NCBI RefSeq assembly: GCF_000745855.1
Contig: NZ_JQKD01000011.1
Span: forward strand, 1-64,000
DNA: 64,000 bases
Reading direction: 5' to 3'
From: Xenophilus azovorans DSM 13620
Lineage (GTDB): Bacteria; Pseudomonadota; Gammaproteobacteria; Burkholderiales; Burkholderiaceae_C
Position 1 is the first letter of the stretch. Every line of letters starts with the position of its first letter. The notes beneath the pieces are model-generated. The model was not told where the DNA came from. It did no database searches and was given only the letters and a program-made list of their open reading frames with translations. Made by a program: the position numbers and the translations under genes. This document shows, piece after piece, positions 42,255-51,685 of the stretch.

Positions 42255-42282
42255 AACAAAAGAAGGCCCCCGATGCGGGGGC
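42255..42282 (-). terminator. Rho-independent terminator after the DUF3085 gene
   Basis: Stem GCCCCC/GGGGGC (42266-42282) with a 5-base loop, followed on the minus strand by a U-rich run (42255-42265). It lies 18 bp after the stop of the DUF3085 fragment. Confidence 0.75.
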
Positions 42283-42300
42283 TGCGAGGCGGTTGCCGCG

Positions 42301-42597
42301 TCAGGCGGGAGGCACCACTGCTAAGGACAGGTGCGTGGCGGTGGCGGAAAGCACGAGATCGTCCGCCGAGTGCTGGAGGCGCGTGAACAGGCCGTCCTTC
42401 GGGTCGAAATACTCCGCGAAGTCATCGCCGCCCAGCTCGCGGCCGGCGAGGTGCCACCAGTCATCGAACGGGTCGGTGTCCGGGTTGCATCCGACGGCGT
42501 AGGCGAGCAGTGCCTGGCGCCCATCCGGGCGACGCTCCCCACGCTCGGCGAGGAAGTACACGCCCTGATCCTTGACCAGGACAATGCGGCACTGATT
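42301..42597 (-). pseudogene. DUF3085 gene, C-terminal part cut off by the mer transposon
   Basis: The frame encodes the conserved C-terminal part of a DUF3085 protein (VYFLAERGERRPDGRQALLA, then GGDDFAEYFDPKDGLFTRLQ). Its N-terminal 21 codons lie 3.9 kb away at 46531-46592. Removing the transposon and one copy of the TGATT duplication joins the two parts in frame: ...TEAIANQ then CRIVLVKDQGVYF. The gene is therefore inactivated by the insertion. Confidence 0.88.
42593..42597. repeat. Target-site duplication TGATT, left copy
   Basis: TGATT directly precedes the left terminal GGGG of the transposon. The same five bases follow the right end at 46531-46535, the 5-bp duplication expected for Tn3-family insertion. 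Confidence 0.9.
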
Positions 42598-42635
42598 GGG
42601 GACGTCTCAGAAAACGGAAAAAATCGTACGCTAAG
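42598..42635 (+). repeat. Left terminal inverted repeat of the mer transposon
   Basis: 38 bp starting GGGGACGTCTCAG and ending TACGCTAAG. It contains the stop codon of the tnpA remnant, as in other members of the Tn21 subgroup. Confidence 0.93.
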
Positions 42636-43628
42636 CCGGTTGCAGCGGTCGTAGCGGCCTGAACTTGCCCGCGCCGATCTTGGCGCTGCTGCGCCAGAGG
42701 TAATCGCCGGTCAGGTTGATGTGCTCCCAGCCCAGCGGCGACAGGTACTGCAACAGGGCGTCATCGACAGTCTGGCCGTGACCGCGTAAGGCGTTTGAGG
42801 CCCGTTCCAGATAGACCGTGTTCCACAACACTATGGCCGCCGTCACCAGGTTGAGGCCGCTGGCCCGGTAGCGCTGCTGCTCGAAACTGCGGTCGCGGAT
42901 TTCGCCCAGCCGGTTGAAGAACACGGCGCGGGCTAGCGCGTTGCGGGCTTCGCCCTTGTTCAGTCCGGCATGCACGCGGCGGCGCAGCTCGACGCTTTGC
43001 AGCCAGTCCAGGATGAACAGCGTTCGCTCGATGCGGCCCAGCTCGCGCAGCGCCACGGCCAGGCCGTTCTGGCGCGGGTAGCTGCCGAGTTTCCTGAGCA
43101 TCAGCGAGGCCGTCACCGTGCCCTGCTTGATCGAGGTGGCCAGCCGCACCTTGGCGTTGATCGCCTTGCCGGACGCCTGGAACTGCTGCTGATGCTTGTG
43201 CTTGGCAGCGTTGAACAGCTTGCCCAGGATGCGGTCGTGCAGGTCGATGATTTCGTCGGTGACGGTGGCCATGCCCTCGATGGCGAGCGCACCAGGGTCG
43301 CGTAGCGGCGCTGTGCCTCGAACTTGGCCAGATCGGCGGGCGTCATCTGGCCGCCTTCGCGGGCGATCTTGAGCAGGCGGTTCTGGTGCACCGACCGCTC
43401 GATGCCGGAAGGCAGGTCGAGCGCCTGCCAGGCTTTGAGGCGCTCGATGTGTTCGAGTATGTGGCGCGAGTTCGGCTTGACGGGCGACTGGCGCAGCCAG
43501 GCCAGCCAGGTCGTCTTGCCGTTGTCGTGGCGCTTGAGCAGATCGTCGAGGCGGTGCCGGTGGGTGGCCGACAGGGGATCGGACAAGGCCGCGTAGATGC
43601 GGCGGTTGGCGCGGCTGTAGGCGTTCAT
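42631..43628 (-). pseudogene. tnpA: tnpA remnant of a Tn3-family transposase
   Basis: Three lesions are visible. The N-terminal part is missing; the remnant starts [19 protein letters not shown], about residue 170 of a Tn501-type transposase. One base is lost near 43290: the frame of ...RRYATLV ends, and [13 protein letters not shown] continues in the next frame. A large internal deletion near 43140-43148 joins KAINAKVR to [10 protein letters not shown], removing several hundred residues including the DDE catalytic centre. The C-terminal end is intact to the terminal repeat. It cannot be functional. Confidence 0.9.
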
Positions 43629-43646
43629 CGAACACCTCCCTTTTCC

Positions 43647-45633
<1,987 letters not shown>

Positions 45634-45645
45634 GGTGATCTCCTT

Positions 45646-45996
45646 TCAGTAGAACAGCGGCAGGACGTAGGGAAACGCGAGGGCAACCAGAACCAGGGCG
45701 GCCACGATCCAGAAGATCACCTTGTAGGCAGTCCGCACTTGGGGCACAGCGCAAACGTCGCCGGGCTTGCAGGCATGGGCTGGTCGGAAGATGCTGCGCC
45801 AGGCGAAGAACAGCGCGATGAGCGCTGCGCCGATGAAGATCGGCCGATACGGCTCCAGCACGGTCAGGTTGCCGATCCACGCGCCAGAGAAGCCGAGCGC
45901 GACCAGGACAAGGGGGCCGAGGCAGCAGGCCGAGGCGAGGACGGCCGCGACGCCGCCGGTCGCCAGTGCGCCGCGGCCGTTCTTGGGTTCCGACAT
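45646..45996 (-). CDS. merT: MerT mercury uptake membrane protein
   Basis: A 116-residue inner-membrane transporter with three hydrophobic segments. The first contains the vicinal pair SACCLGP, and the cytoplasmic loop holds a second pair, ACKPGDVCAV. The start at 45996 has GGAGAACC upstream; open frame extends further but crosses the promoter. Confidence 0.95.
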   Translation of the reverse strand: MSEPKNGRGALATGGVAAVLASACCLGPLVLVALGFSGAWIGNLTVLEPYRPIFIGAALIALFFAWRSIFRPAHACKPGDVCAVPQVRTAYKVIFWIVAALVLVALAFPYVLPLFY

Positions 45997-46031
45997 AAGG
46001 TTCTCCTTCCGGGACTTCGCTTGATGCTGTA

Positions 46032-46062
46032 ACGTTACTTCCGTAGTCAACTACGGAGTCAA
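46032..46062 (-). promoter_or_regulatory. mer operator-promoter (merTPA promoter)
   Basis: The MerR dyad CCGTAGTCAACTACGG (46041-46056) lies between a -35 TTGACT (46062-46057) and a -10 TAACGT (46037-46032) on the minus strand, with the 19-bp spacer characteristic of MerR-activated promoters. The divergent merR starts 6 bp from the -35 box. Confidence 0.92.
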
Positions 46063-46067
46063 GCGCC

Positions 46068-46475
46068 ATGGAGAACGCTCAAGAGAATCTGACCATCGGG
46101 GCCTTCGCCAAGGCAGCCCGGGTCAACGTGGAGACGATCCGCTTCTATCAGCTCAAGGGCTTGCTACCCCAGCCGGAGCGGCCCTACGGTCGCATCCGCC
46201 GCTACGGGCAGGCGGACGTGGCGCGGGTGAAGTTCGTGAAGTCAGCCCAGCGCCTGGGATTCAGCCTGGATGAAGTCGGCCAGCTCCTGAAACTGGAGGA
46301 CGGCACCCATTGCAGCGAGGCGGCCGAACTGGCTGCTCACCGGCTGGCCGATGTGCGCGCACGCATGGCGGACCTCACGCGGATGGAAGAGGCCCTGTCG
46401 ACGCTAGTGAGAGAGTGCAACGCGCACCATGGCAATGTTTCCTGCCCGTTGATCGCAGCTTTGCATTGCTGCTAA
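46068..46475 (+). CDS. merR: MerR mercury-responsive regulator
   Basis: A 135-residue MerR-family protein. The N-terminal winged HTH includes [20 protein letters not shown], followed by a coiled coil. Hg(II)-binding cysteines are present in THCSEAAE (about residue 80) and in [13 protein letters not shown] near the end. It binds the dyad in the divergent promoter, bends the 19-bp spacer on mercury binding and activates merTPA. Confidence 0.95.
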   Translation: MENAQENLTIGAFAKAARVNVETIRFYQLKGLLPQPERPYGRIRRYGQADVARVKFVKSAQRLGFSLDEVGQLLKLEDGTHCSEAAELAAHRLADVRARMADLTRMEEALSTLVRECNAHHGNVSCPLIAALHCC

Positions 46476-46491
46476 AGGGCCCACTTCGGCT

Positions 46492-46530
46492 CTTAGCGTA
46501 CGATTTTTTTCCGTTTTCTGAGACGACCCC
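46492..46530 (-). repeat. Right terminal inverted repeat of the mer transposon
   Basis: 39 bp; read on the minus strand it starts GGGGTCGTCTCAG and ends TACGCTAAG. It differs from the left repeat by A to T at the fifth base and one extra A in the central A-run. Confidence 0.92.
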
Positions 46531-46592
46531 TGATTGGCGATGGCTTCGGTCAGCACGGGGCGCAGGTCAGCGCCTTTGAATCGCAGTGACAT
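46531..46592 (-). pseudogene. DUF3085 gene, N-terminal part
   Basis: The ATG at 46592 (ribosome binding site AGGAG) starts MSLRFKGADLRPVLTEAIAN and then runs into the transposon. The first five bases next to the transposon (46531-46535, TGATT) are the right copy of the target duplication. A strong leader hairpin (AGGCC/GGCCT enclosing CATCC/GGATG, about 46621-46650) lies upstream, so the promoter and leader of this broken gene persist. Confidence 0.85.
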
Positions 46593-46736
46593 GGATGAAA
46601 TCTCCTGTGTGGAAGAATGAGAAAGGCCTCCATCCGATGGGATGAAGGGCCTGTAGTGCACGCGGCCGGAACGGCTGGAACGCCGTGGCGGATGCCTCGG
46701 GTCAGCCGCAGGACCGCCTGGTTTCGCTGCGGGGCG

Positions 46737-47561
46737 TCATGCCGGGACGGCCTGGCGCTTGCGGGCCGCTTTCGCGTCGAGGATGCTCACGTCGATCTGG
46801 CGCCAGCGCCCGTCGTCGATGAGCCTCTCCAGCACTTCGCCGAGCATGTCGAAATACACCTCGTCGTGCCGATCGACCAGTTCGACCGATTCACCGTTCT
46901 GACGGTGCAGTTCCACCACGTAGGTGTCTCCGCCGCGGTCGTAGAGGTTCGTCACCCGGCCCTCGAACTTCGCGGTCGAGACCGTGAAGCTGATCGCCGG
47001 CGGGGTCTCGATGATCTTGGAGGGCGTGGGATCGACCCAGGTGAAGTCGCGGGCACCGGCATCCACCAGCATGTGGGTGATGCGCCGGAAGCGATCGGGG
47101 GCCGGCATCTCCTCCAACTGCTCGATGAGCTGGCCCAACTCCATGCACTGCGGCGTGGGAATGGGCAGCTTGGCCGGCGCCGAGCCGAGGATGTGCCTCG
47201 TGATGGTGTACGGCGTGCCGTCCGAAGTCTCCTCGGTGATGACCTCCGGCGTGTCCGCGCGCAGTCCGTCGAAGCGACGACGGGCATAGGGTTGGACATG
47301 CACCTTGGCGCCTTCGGCAGGAACCGTGGTCACCAGGCTGGGATCGAGCACCGCGAACTCGGAAGGCTTGAGCTTGACGACGATGGCATCGTCGGTCGCG
47401 GCGACCACCTTGCCGTCGAAGGGTTGGGGGTCGATGGCGAAGCCCAGCGTTGAGGACAGCGGCTGATCATCGAACACGCGGTACTTGAACGACCGCACGT
47501 TGCGGGGCACATGGCCTGCGACCAGCGAAGGCATCATGGATTTGATGAGGGAACGATCCAT
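46737..47561 (-). CDS. Unknown ICE protein (274 aa)
   Basis: A 274-residue soluble protein with no recognised motif. Segments of interest are FRRITHMLVDAGARDFTWVD and a C-terminal YFDMLGEVLERLID. It is preceded by leader hairpins and five-hairpin RNA copy C. The start at 47561 follows AAGGAG. Only context in the accessory module is available for function. Confidence 0.7.
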   Translation of the reverse strand: MDRSLIKSMMPSLVAGHVPRNVRSFKYRVFDDQPLSSTLGFAIDPQPFDGKVVAATDDAIVVKLKPSEFAVLDPSLVTTVPAEGAKVHVQPYARRRFDGLRADTPEVITEETSDGTPYTITRHILGSAPAKLPIPTPQCMELGQLIEQLEEMPAPDRFRRITHMLVDAGARDFTWVDPTPSKIIETPPAISFTVSTAKFEGRVTNLYDRGGDTYVVELHRQNGESVELVDRHDEVYFDMLGEVLERLIDDGRWRQIDVSILDAKAARKRQAVPA

Positions 47562-47576
47562 GGGGAAACTCCTTGA

Positions 47577-47619
47577 GGAAAAACAAGGGATTCCCCGCCC
47601 GCAAGGGAGAGGTCCCTTG
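47577..47619 (-). promoter_or_regulatory. Attenuator-like leader with competing hairpins
   Basis: On the minus strand CAAGGGA (47619-47613) can pair with UCCCUUG (47608-47602) or with CCCUUG (47589-47584), which is directly followed by UUUUU (47583-47579). The second form is a textbook intrinsic terminator just upstream of the ribosome binding site of the gene at 47561. Confidence 0.6.
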
Positions 47620-47625
47620 TGGGTG

Positions 47626-47731
47626 GCGTGGATGGACGCGGTAGGTCCGTAGGAAGAAACGACCAGCACGGTTTCCCGCGCTTGCAGCCTCGAAGGTCTC
47701 GACTGCCTGGGCATGTGCCGGCAACGCCGAC
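47626..47731 (-). ncRNA. Five-hairpin RNA element, copy C
   Basis: Minus-strand order: P1 47731-47717 (GTCGGC/GCCGGC), P2 47705-47685 (CAGTC/GGCTG with one G-U), P3 47681-47666 (GCGCGG/CCGTGC with one G-U), P4 47664-47644 (GGTCGT/ACGGACC, one bulge), P5 47639-47626 (GCGT/ACGC). The P1-P2 linker reads ACATGCCCAGG. The weakest of the five copies in P4 and P5. Confidence 0.62.
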
Positions 47732-47819
47732 GAACATGGGGCAAGCATGGCCCTGGGGCGGTCTGCCTGCCCGCAGGAAACGGCACCGCACCACAACCGT
47801 TTTCCTGTGCTGCGGGCAA

Positions 47820-47842
47820 GAAAAAGCCCCTCGAAAGGGGCT
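47820..47842 (-). terminator. Rho-independent terminator after the 92-aa gene
   Basis: Stem AGCCCCT/AGGGGCT (47825-47842) with a CGAA/TTCG tetraloop, followed by a U-run on the minus strand. It lies 7 bp after the stop at 47850. Confidence 0.85.
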
Positions 47843-47849
47843 GGAGGAA

Positions 47850-48128
47850 TCAGGCTTGGTACACGAAGTAGTGCTCGCGCTGACGCGGAAAGAACACGTG
47901 TTTCCACGTGTCGCCGCTTGTGTTGCCACCGTCGAAGACGACCATTTCGTAGTCGTCCACGTCGGTGTCCACCAGGTCGGCGCTGGCGATATGGCGCATG
48001 TGCAGCGTGCCGCTCATGCGCTCGAATACCAGGATCTGGCCGATGGCATCTTCCTGGCTCATGGCGTTGACGCAGGCTCCGAGTTGGTGCTCGAAGTCGG
48101 ATGCGGGTGTGATGAGGTCGGGGAACAT
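47850..48128 (-). CDS. Unknown acidic ICE protein (92 aa)
   Basis: A 92-residue acidic protein (DLVDTDVDDYEMVVFDGG at about residues 51-68). No family recognised. It is the last gene before terminator 47820-47842 and starts about 100 bp after the stop of the 245-residue gene upstream. GGAGCGATCC precedes the ATG. Confidence 0.65.
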   Translation of the reverse strand: MFPDLITPASDFEHQLGACVNAMSQEDAIGQILVFERMSGTLHMRHIASADLVDTDVDDYEMVVFDGGNTSGDTWKHVFFPRQREHYFVYQA

Positions 48129-48225
48129 GGGATCGCTCCTGTGAAAGTGCGCCGGCCCGGCTCTCTGGCGGGAGACCGGGCCGGCATGCGGTGAGGACAA
48201 GGAAGGCCGGGGATGTGTGTGGCAG

Positions 48226-48963
48226 CTATTCGCCGGCCAGCGATAGGCCCGGCAACACGGGTGCGTCGGCATCGAGGATGAGGATGCGCACGTCGGCCTG
48301 GCCGGCCAGTTCAAGGATCTGTGCCAGCTCGTCCGGCATGCCCTTGCTGCGGTGCTCCTGCCGAAGCTGCTCGGCGGCGATCCCCTCGACGTCCTGCAGG
48401 TGCTGGTCCGTCCAGGGCGTGGAGATCAGCTTGACGCCGATCGCCGGGCTGTAGGGAATCCGGAACGCGATGAACAAAAAGGCCTCCGGCGTCGCGAGGT
48501 CAGCCAGGTTGGCCAGGTACTGGCCGGTTTCGCGGCTGATGTGCGCGCTGCTGATTTCCCAGCACCGGCTGTAGTAGCCGGTCTCGAAGCTCAACCGCTG
48601 CACGACTTCCCGTGCGGCCTCGGCCGAATAGGTGTCGCCAATGTGGACGGGGCGGCCGTCGAAGTCGTCGCCGTGGATCGCGTACACCACGGCACCCACC
48701 ATGCCTTCGCCGCTGCCCCCTTCAGCCGCGTCGCATTCGGCGATCAGTGCGGCGCCGACAGGTTCGGTGCCAGTCCTGACCACCGCGAAGTCGCTGGTGA
48801 TGATGCAAGGAGAAGAAACCAGCGCCGCGTCGCAGAGGTGCTGCTGGCTCGGGTGGATGTTTCGCCAGACATGCGGGCTTCCGTCCTCGTAGCTGATGGA
48901 CAGCGTGCGGACGATTTTCAGATTCCAGTAGCCGCGTAGAAAGGGATTGGGATTCTGGGACAT
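48226..48963 (-). CDS. Unknown ICE protein (245 aa)
   Basis: A 245-residue protein without signal or membrane segments. The C-terminal part (ADVRILILDADAPVLPGLSL) resembles the end of small plasmid proteins of the DUF5983 type, a weak impression only. A leader hairpin CCACCGGG/CCCGGTGG lies at about 48996-49022. TTGGAGAAATCCC precedes the ATG. Function unknown. Confidence 0.65.
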   Translation of the reverse strand: MSQNPNPFLRGYWNLKIVRTLSISYEDGSPHVWRNIHPSQQHLCDAALVSSPCIITSDFAVVRTGTEPVGAALIAECDAAEGGSGEGMVGAVVYAIHGDDFDGRPVHIGDTYSAEAAREVVQRLSFETGYYSRCWEISSAHISRETGQYLANLADLATPEAFLFIAFRIPYSPAIGVKLISTPWTDQHLQDVEGIAAEQLRQEHRSKGMPDELAQILELAGQADVRILILDADAPVLPGLSLAGE

Positions 48964-49046
48964 GGGATTTCTCCAACAGAATAATGATGGAGCAAATCCC
49001 CGCCACCGGGAATTGACCCCGGTGGGTGGAAAGAAAGGAAACAGCG

Positions 49047-49733
49047 TCAGGTGACGCTGATCGTTGGCGTTTGGGCCAATCGCTCGGCGACGCGCCGGCG
49101 CAAATTCATGCGGAATGGCTCGTCGCTGACGCCCGCCAGCAGATTGATGGTCTCCAGCGCGATCAGGGCCGAAGCCTCTTCGATGTCGGCGGCCACAATG
49201 GTCTTGCGCAATTGGTCGCCGAGCTGGAGGGCCTGGGAGGAGGAGCTGATGAAGCGGACCTCGCGGCTCAGGTAGCAGCCGTTGCCGCCGAACTCGAACA
49301 GCCGCGGCTTGCTGCAGTACCAGCAGCCCTCGAACTGGATGGCGGTCAGGTGGTGCCCGTCATCGAACCGGGTGGCGATCAGAAACAATGCGTCGAGATC
49401 GGCGGTGTCCTCGAACGAATGACGGTCGATCAAGTTCCCCAGCTCTTCGTCCTCATCGGCACGGAAGTGCACGGCGAGCAGTTCGAGCAGCGGCGGGATC
49501 GACAGCCCTTCGTCGTCCGGCATCGGAATACCGAGTTGCGTGGCCAGGTCTTCCAGGCCATCGAGCACGTCCGGCCATTGCGGATTGGTGGTCTCGGCGA
49601 TCTGGGCGATGTAGGCCTGCCCGTTGCCGGGGTGGCTCTCGTCCAGCGCGAAGGCGCCGAACAGCGCCTGGATGACGGGCGTCACACGGTCGAGCACGAG
49701 AACGCCGGTGGCTTCGTAGTAGTTGTTGGCCAT
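49047..49733 (-). CDS. Unknown ICE protein (228 aa)
   Basis: A 228-residue soluble protein, acidic in its N-terminal half (FRADEDEELGNLIDRHSFED), with Cys residues in GCWYCSKP and a helical C-terminus. The start at 49733 follows AAAGGAGCC; a leader hairpin TGCGGA/TCCGCA lies at about 49773-49792. No family recognised. Confidence 0.65.
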   Translation of the reverse strand: MANNYYEATGVLVLDRVTPVIQALFGAFALDESHPGNGQAYIAQIAETTNPQWPDVLDGLEDLATQLGIPMPDDEGLSIPPLLELLAVHFRADEDEELGNLIDRHSFEDTADLDALFLIATRFDDGHHLTAIQFEGCWYCSKPRLFEFGGNGCYLSREVRFISSSSQALQLGDQLRKTIVAADIEEASALIALETINLLAGVSDEPFRMNLRRRVAERLAQTPTISVT

Positions 49734-49915
49734 GAAGGCTCCTTTCGATGAATGAACGGAGCCAGCCCTTGCGGACGATGGCATCCGCAGGGGAAACCGC
49801 CTGATGCCGGATGGCGCTGGGCGGGGAGAAAACGCGAGGGACATGGCCTCGAACGAGGCGCATGTCCCTCATGGGGTCCCGTGAACGCAGTGATGAAGGT
49901 GTGCCAGGGACCGGC

Positions 49916-50308
49916 TCACCAACCGCTGTAGTTCAGCAGCAGGTCGGCGATCACCTGGCGACGTGGCAGATCGAGGCCGTCGAAGTCCGACAACCCGTTG
50001 AAGTGGCAGCGCTTGAGCATGGCACCGCCCTCGCGCGCGTTGTAGAAGCTGACCATCGCGGACAGGAACATGCGTTCCCCGCTGCTCAGGACGCCGAGGG
50101 CGTCGTTGAGGCGCAGCATGTCGGGACGCAGATCCCACTTGCTCTTGGCCTGGTTCAGACCTTCACGGGTGCCATCGCCAAACCATTGCGGGCCGGCGAT
50201 CTCGACACCACGCTTCCATGCCTCGAAAAAGGCTTGGGGCGCGGCGCTGAAATGCCGTTCTTCCCGAACGATCTGATCGACGACTTCCTGTGGCAGTAGC
50301 TGGTTCAT
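49916..50308 (-). CDS. Unknown ICE protein (130 aa)
   Basis: A 130-residue protein with helical character (LSSGERMFLSAMVSFYNA) and a C-terminal LPRRQVIADLLLNYSGW. It follows the 73-residue gene by 21 bp, so the two are probably co-transcribed. No function suggested by sequence. Confidence 0.68.
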   Translation of the reverse strand: MNQLLPQEVVDQIVREERHFSAAPQAFFEAWKRGVEIAGPQWFGDGTREGLNQAKSKWDLRPDMLRLNDALGVLSSGERMFLSAMVSFYNAREGGAMLKRCHFNGLSDFDGLDLPRRQVIADLLLNYSGW

Positions 50309-50329
50309 GACGTGATTCCTCCAGTTGGA

Positions 50330-50551
50330 TCAGGGAATGGCGAGCTGGGACCAGCCGCCTCTTTCGAGGGCACGTTGAGCCGCGGCATGGCTGCGGAAGT
50401 ACTCACGAGATTCCCGCGAGACGGGACCTTCGGTATCGCGCGTGCCGATGTAGTGGCCGGCGGCGCTGTGCAGGACTTCGAGCGGCAGGAACTTGCCGCA
50501 GTAGGTCAAGGCCAATTGACCGAATCGGCCGAAAGAGGCTTGCTGGGACAT
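50330..50551 (-). CDS. Unknown small ICE protein (73 aa)
   Basis: A 73-residue basic protein (FRSHAAAQRALERGGW) starting MSQQASFGRFGQLALTYCGK. The ATG at 50551 has AAGGAG upstream. The gene is preceded by an attenuator-like leader and five-hairpin RNA copy D, a very long regulatory region for so small a gene. Function unknown. Confidence 0.65.
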   Translation of the reverse strand: MSQQASFGRFGQLALTYCGKFLPLEVLHSAAGHYIGTRDTEGPVSRESREYFRSHAAAQRALERGGWSQLAIP

Positions 50552-50566
50552 GGATGGGCTCCTTGG

Positions 50567-50606
50567 AAAAGCGGGGCCCTGTCCCTCACGGGATGGCAGC
50601 TCCCGC
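50567..50606 (-). promoter_or_regulatory. Attenuator-like leader with competing hairpins
   Basis: On the minus strand GCGGGA (50606-50601) can pair with UCCCGU (50593-50588) or with CCCGC (50575-50571), the latter followed by UUUU (50570-50567). This is the same switch layout as at 47577-47619 and 35712-35762. Confidence 0.55.
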
Positions 50607-50628
50607 ACGCGGTTGAAAAAAAGCATCA

Positions 50629-50742
50629 GCGTCTTGGGGACGCGCGTCCGCGCAATGGATGCGATGCGGACTGGTGGGTTGCGCGGAGAGAACCCCGCGG
50701 CAGCCTGAAACCCTGGCTGCTGGCATGTGCTGACGAATCAGC
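50629..50742 (-). ncRNA. Five-hairpin RNA element, copy D
   Basis: Minus-strand order: P1 50742-50729 (GCTGA/TCAGC, extended by GCATGT/ACATGC), P2 50720-50700 (GCAGCC/GGCTGC), P3 50699-50682 (CGCGG/CCGCG), P4 50671-50646 (GTCCGC/GCGGAC), P5 50643-50629 (GCGTC/GACGC). The P4 loop keeps GCATCC, also seen in copies A and B. Confidence 0.7.
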
Positions 50743-50830
50743 GAACATGCGGACAGCTTCGTGAGGGTGCCGCGCCACGTCAGTTGGAAATCGGCATCTG
50801 GTCCAGCCCCGATTGATGTGCGCAGGGACA

Positions 50831-50858
50831 AAGAAAAGCCCCGCAACGAGTGCGGGGC
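50831..50858 (-). terminator. Rho-independent terminator after the 185-aa gene
   Basis: Perfect 8-bp stem GCCCCGCA/TGCGGGGC (50838-50858) with a 5-base loop, then UUUUCUU on the minus strand. It lies 26 bp after the stop at 50885. Confidence 0.85.
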
Positions 50859-50884
50859 GGTCATGACGGTGCGGTGAGGCTGGA

Positions 50885-51442
50885 TCAGCGGGGCTTGTCG
50901 CCCAGGACATGCTGCTTCCAGATGGCGAATGCCTCGTCCGCTGGCAGCTCGGCCAGGATGACGATGGGCTGGTCCTGTCGGCTGCGCAGCTTTGCGAAAT
51001 ATGCCGCGCGTTCGGCAATGGCCTTGAGCTTGATGCCCTTGAGGAACAGCAGCCGGCCGTCCTTGATGAACAGCACCTTGTTGCCGATGTCGCGGTGGAA
51101 CGCGGTGCGCAGCTTGCGCTCTGCGTGCATGGCATCGGCCAACTGGTCCACGAGGAAGTCGAGCGTCATGTCGATGAGAAGTGGCTCGTCGTCCTCGCGC
51201 TCGACGTCGAGCGATGCCGGCGGCAGGCTCTTGGCAAATTCCTCGGCTTGGGCCAGCAGCGCGGCCTGGCCTTGCAACGCGCGCACGAACGTCGAGCCGC
51301 CGTGTCCGTCATTGCGGGCTTCGGCGATGGGCCTGCCGTCGAACATGACGGTGGCGGTGAAGCACAGCGTTTCCTCGCTCGCGAAATCCGCGACCTTGAG
51401 GTTCTTGAGCGTGATGCGGTCTTGTCGGGTGATGGTGTCCAT
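50885..51442 (-). CDS. Unknown ICE protein (185 aa)
   Basis: A 185-residue protein with an N-terminal beta-type region (LCFTATVMFDGRPIAEARND) and a helical remainder with a basic patch (FIKDGRLLFLKGIKLK). No family recognised. It is flanked by RNA copy E upstream and a terminator downstream, forming a single-gene unit. GGACTTTCC precedes the ATG, a weak ribosome binding site. Confidence 0.65.
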   Translation of the reverse strand: MDTITRQDRITLKNLKVADFASEETLCFTATVMFDGRPIAEARNDGHGGSTFVRALQGQAALLAQAEEFAKSLPPASLDVEREDDEPLLIDMTLDFLVDQLADAMHAERKLRTAFHRDIGNKVLFIKDGRLLFLKGIKLKAIAERAAYFAKLRSRQDQPIVILAELPADEAFAIWKQHVLGDKPR

Positions 51443-51529
51443 GGAAAGTCCTGATATCGACCGGGTTGACGACACGCCCCTGACGGGACGCGGCATACAT
51501 CCCGTGGGTTGGAGGAAGGTGGCATCGAT

Positions 51530-51643
51530 GCCCGGTGGGCAGCGTTCGCCGGAGAGATGCCGGGGCGAACTGGCGGGTGGCGTGGGAGGAACCCACGGCA
51601 GCCTTGACACCCTGGCTGCTGGCTGTTGCCGATGCGTCGGCAA
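51530..51643 (-). ncRNA. Five-hairpin RNA element, copy E
   Basis: Minus-strand order: P1 51643-51626 (TTGCCGA/TCGGCAA), P2 51619-51598 (GCAGCC/GGCTGC), P3 51597-51581 (CGTGGG/CCCACG), P4 51570-51544 (GTTCGCC/GGCGAAC), P5 51540-51530 (GCCC/GGGC). It lies between the methyltransferase stop and the gene at 51442. Confidence 0.7.
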
Positions 51644-51685
51644 TGCAGGAGGGAGGATCACGCGGCCCGCCGGCCGCGTCGTGCA

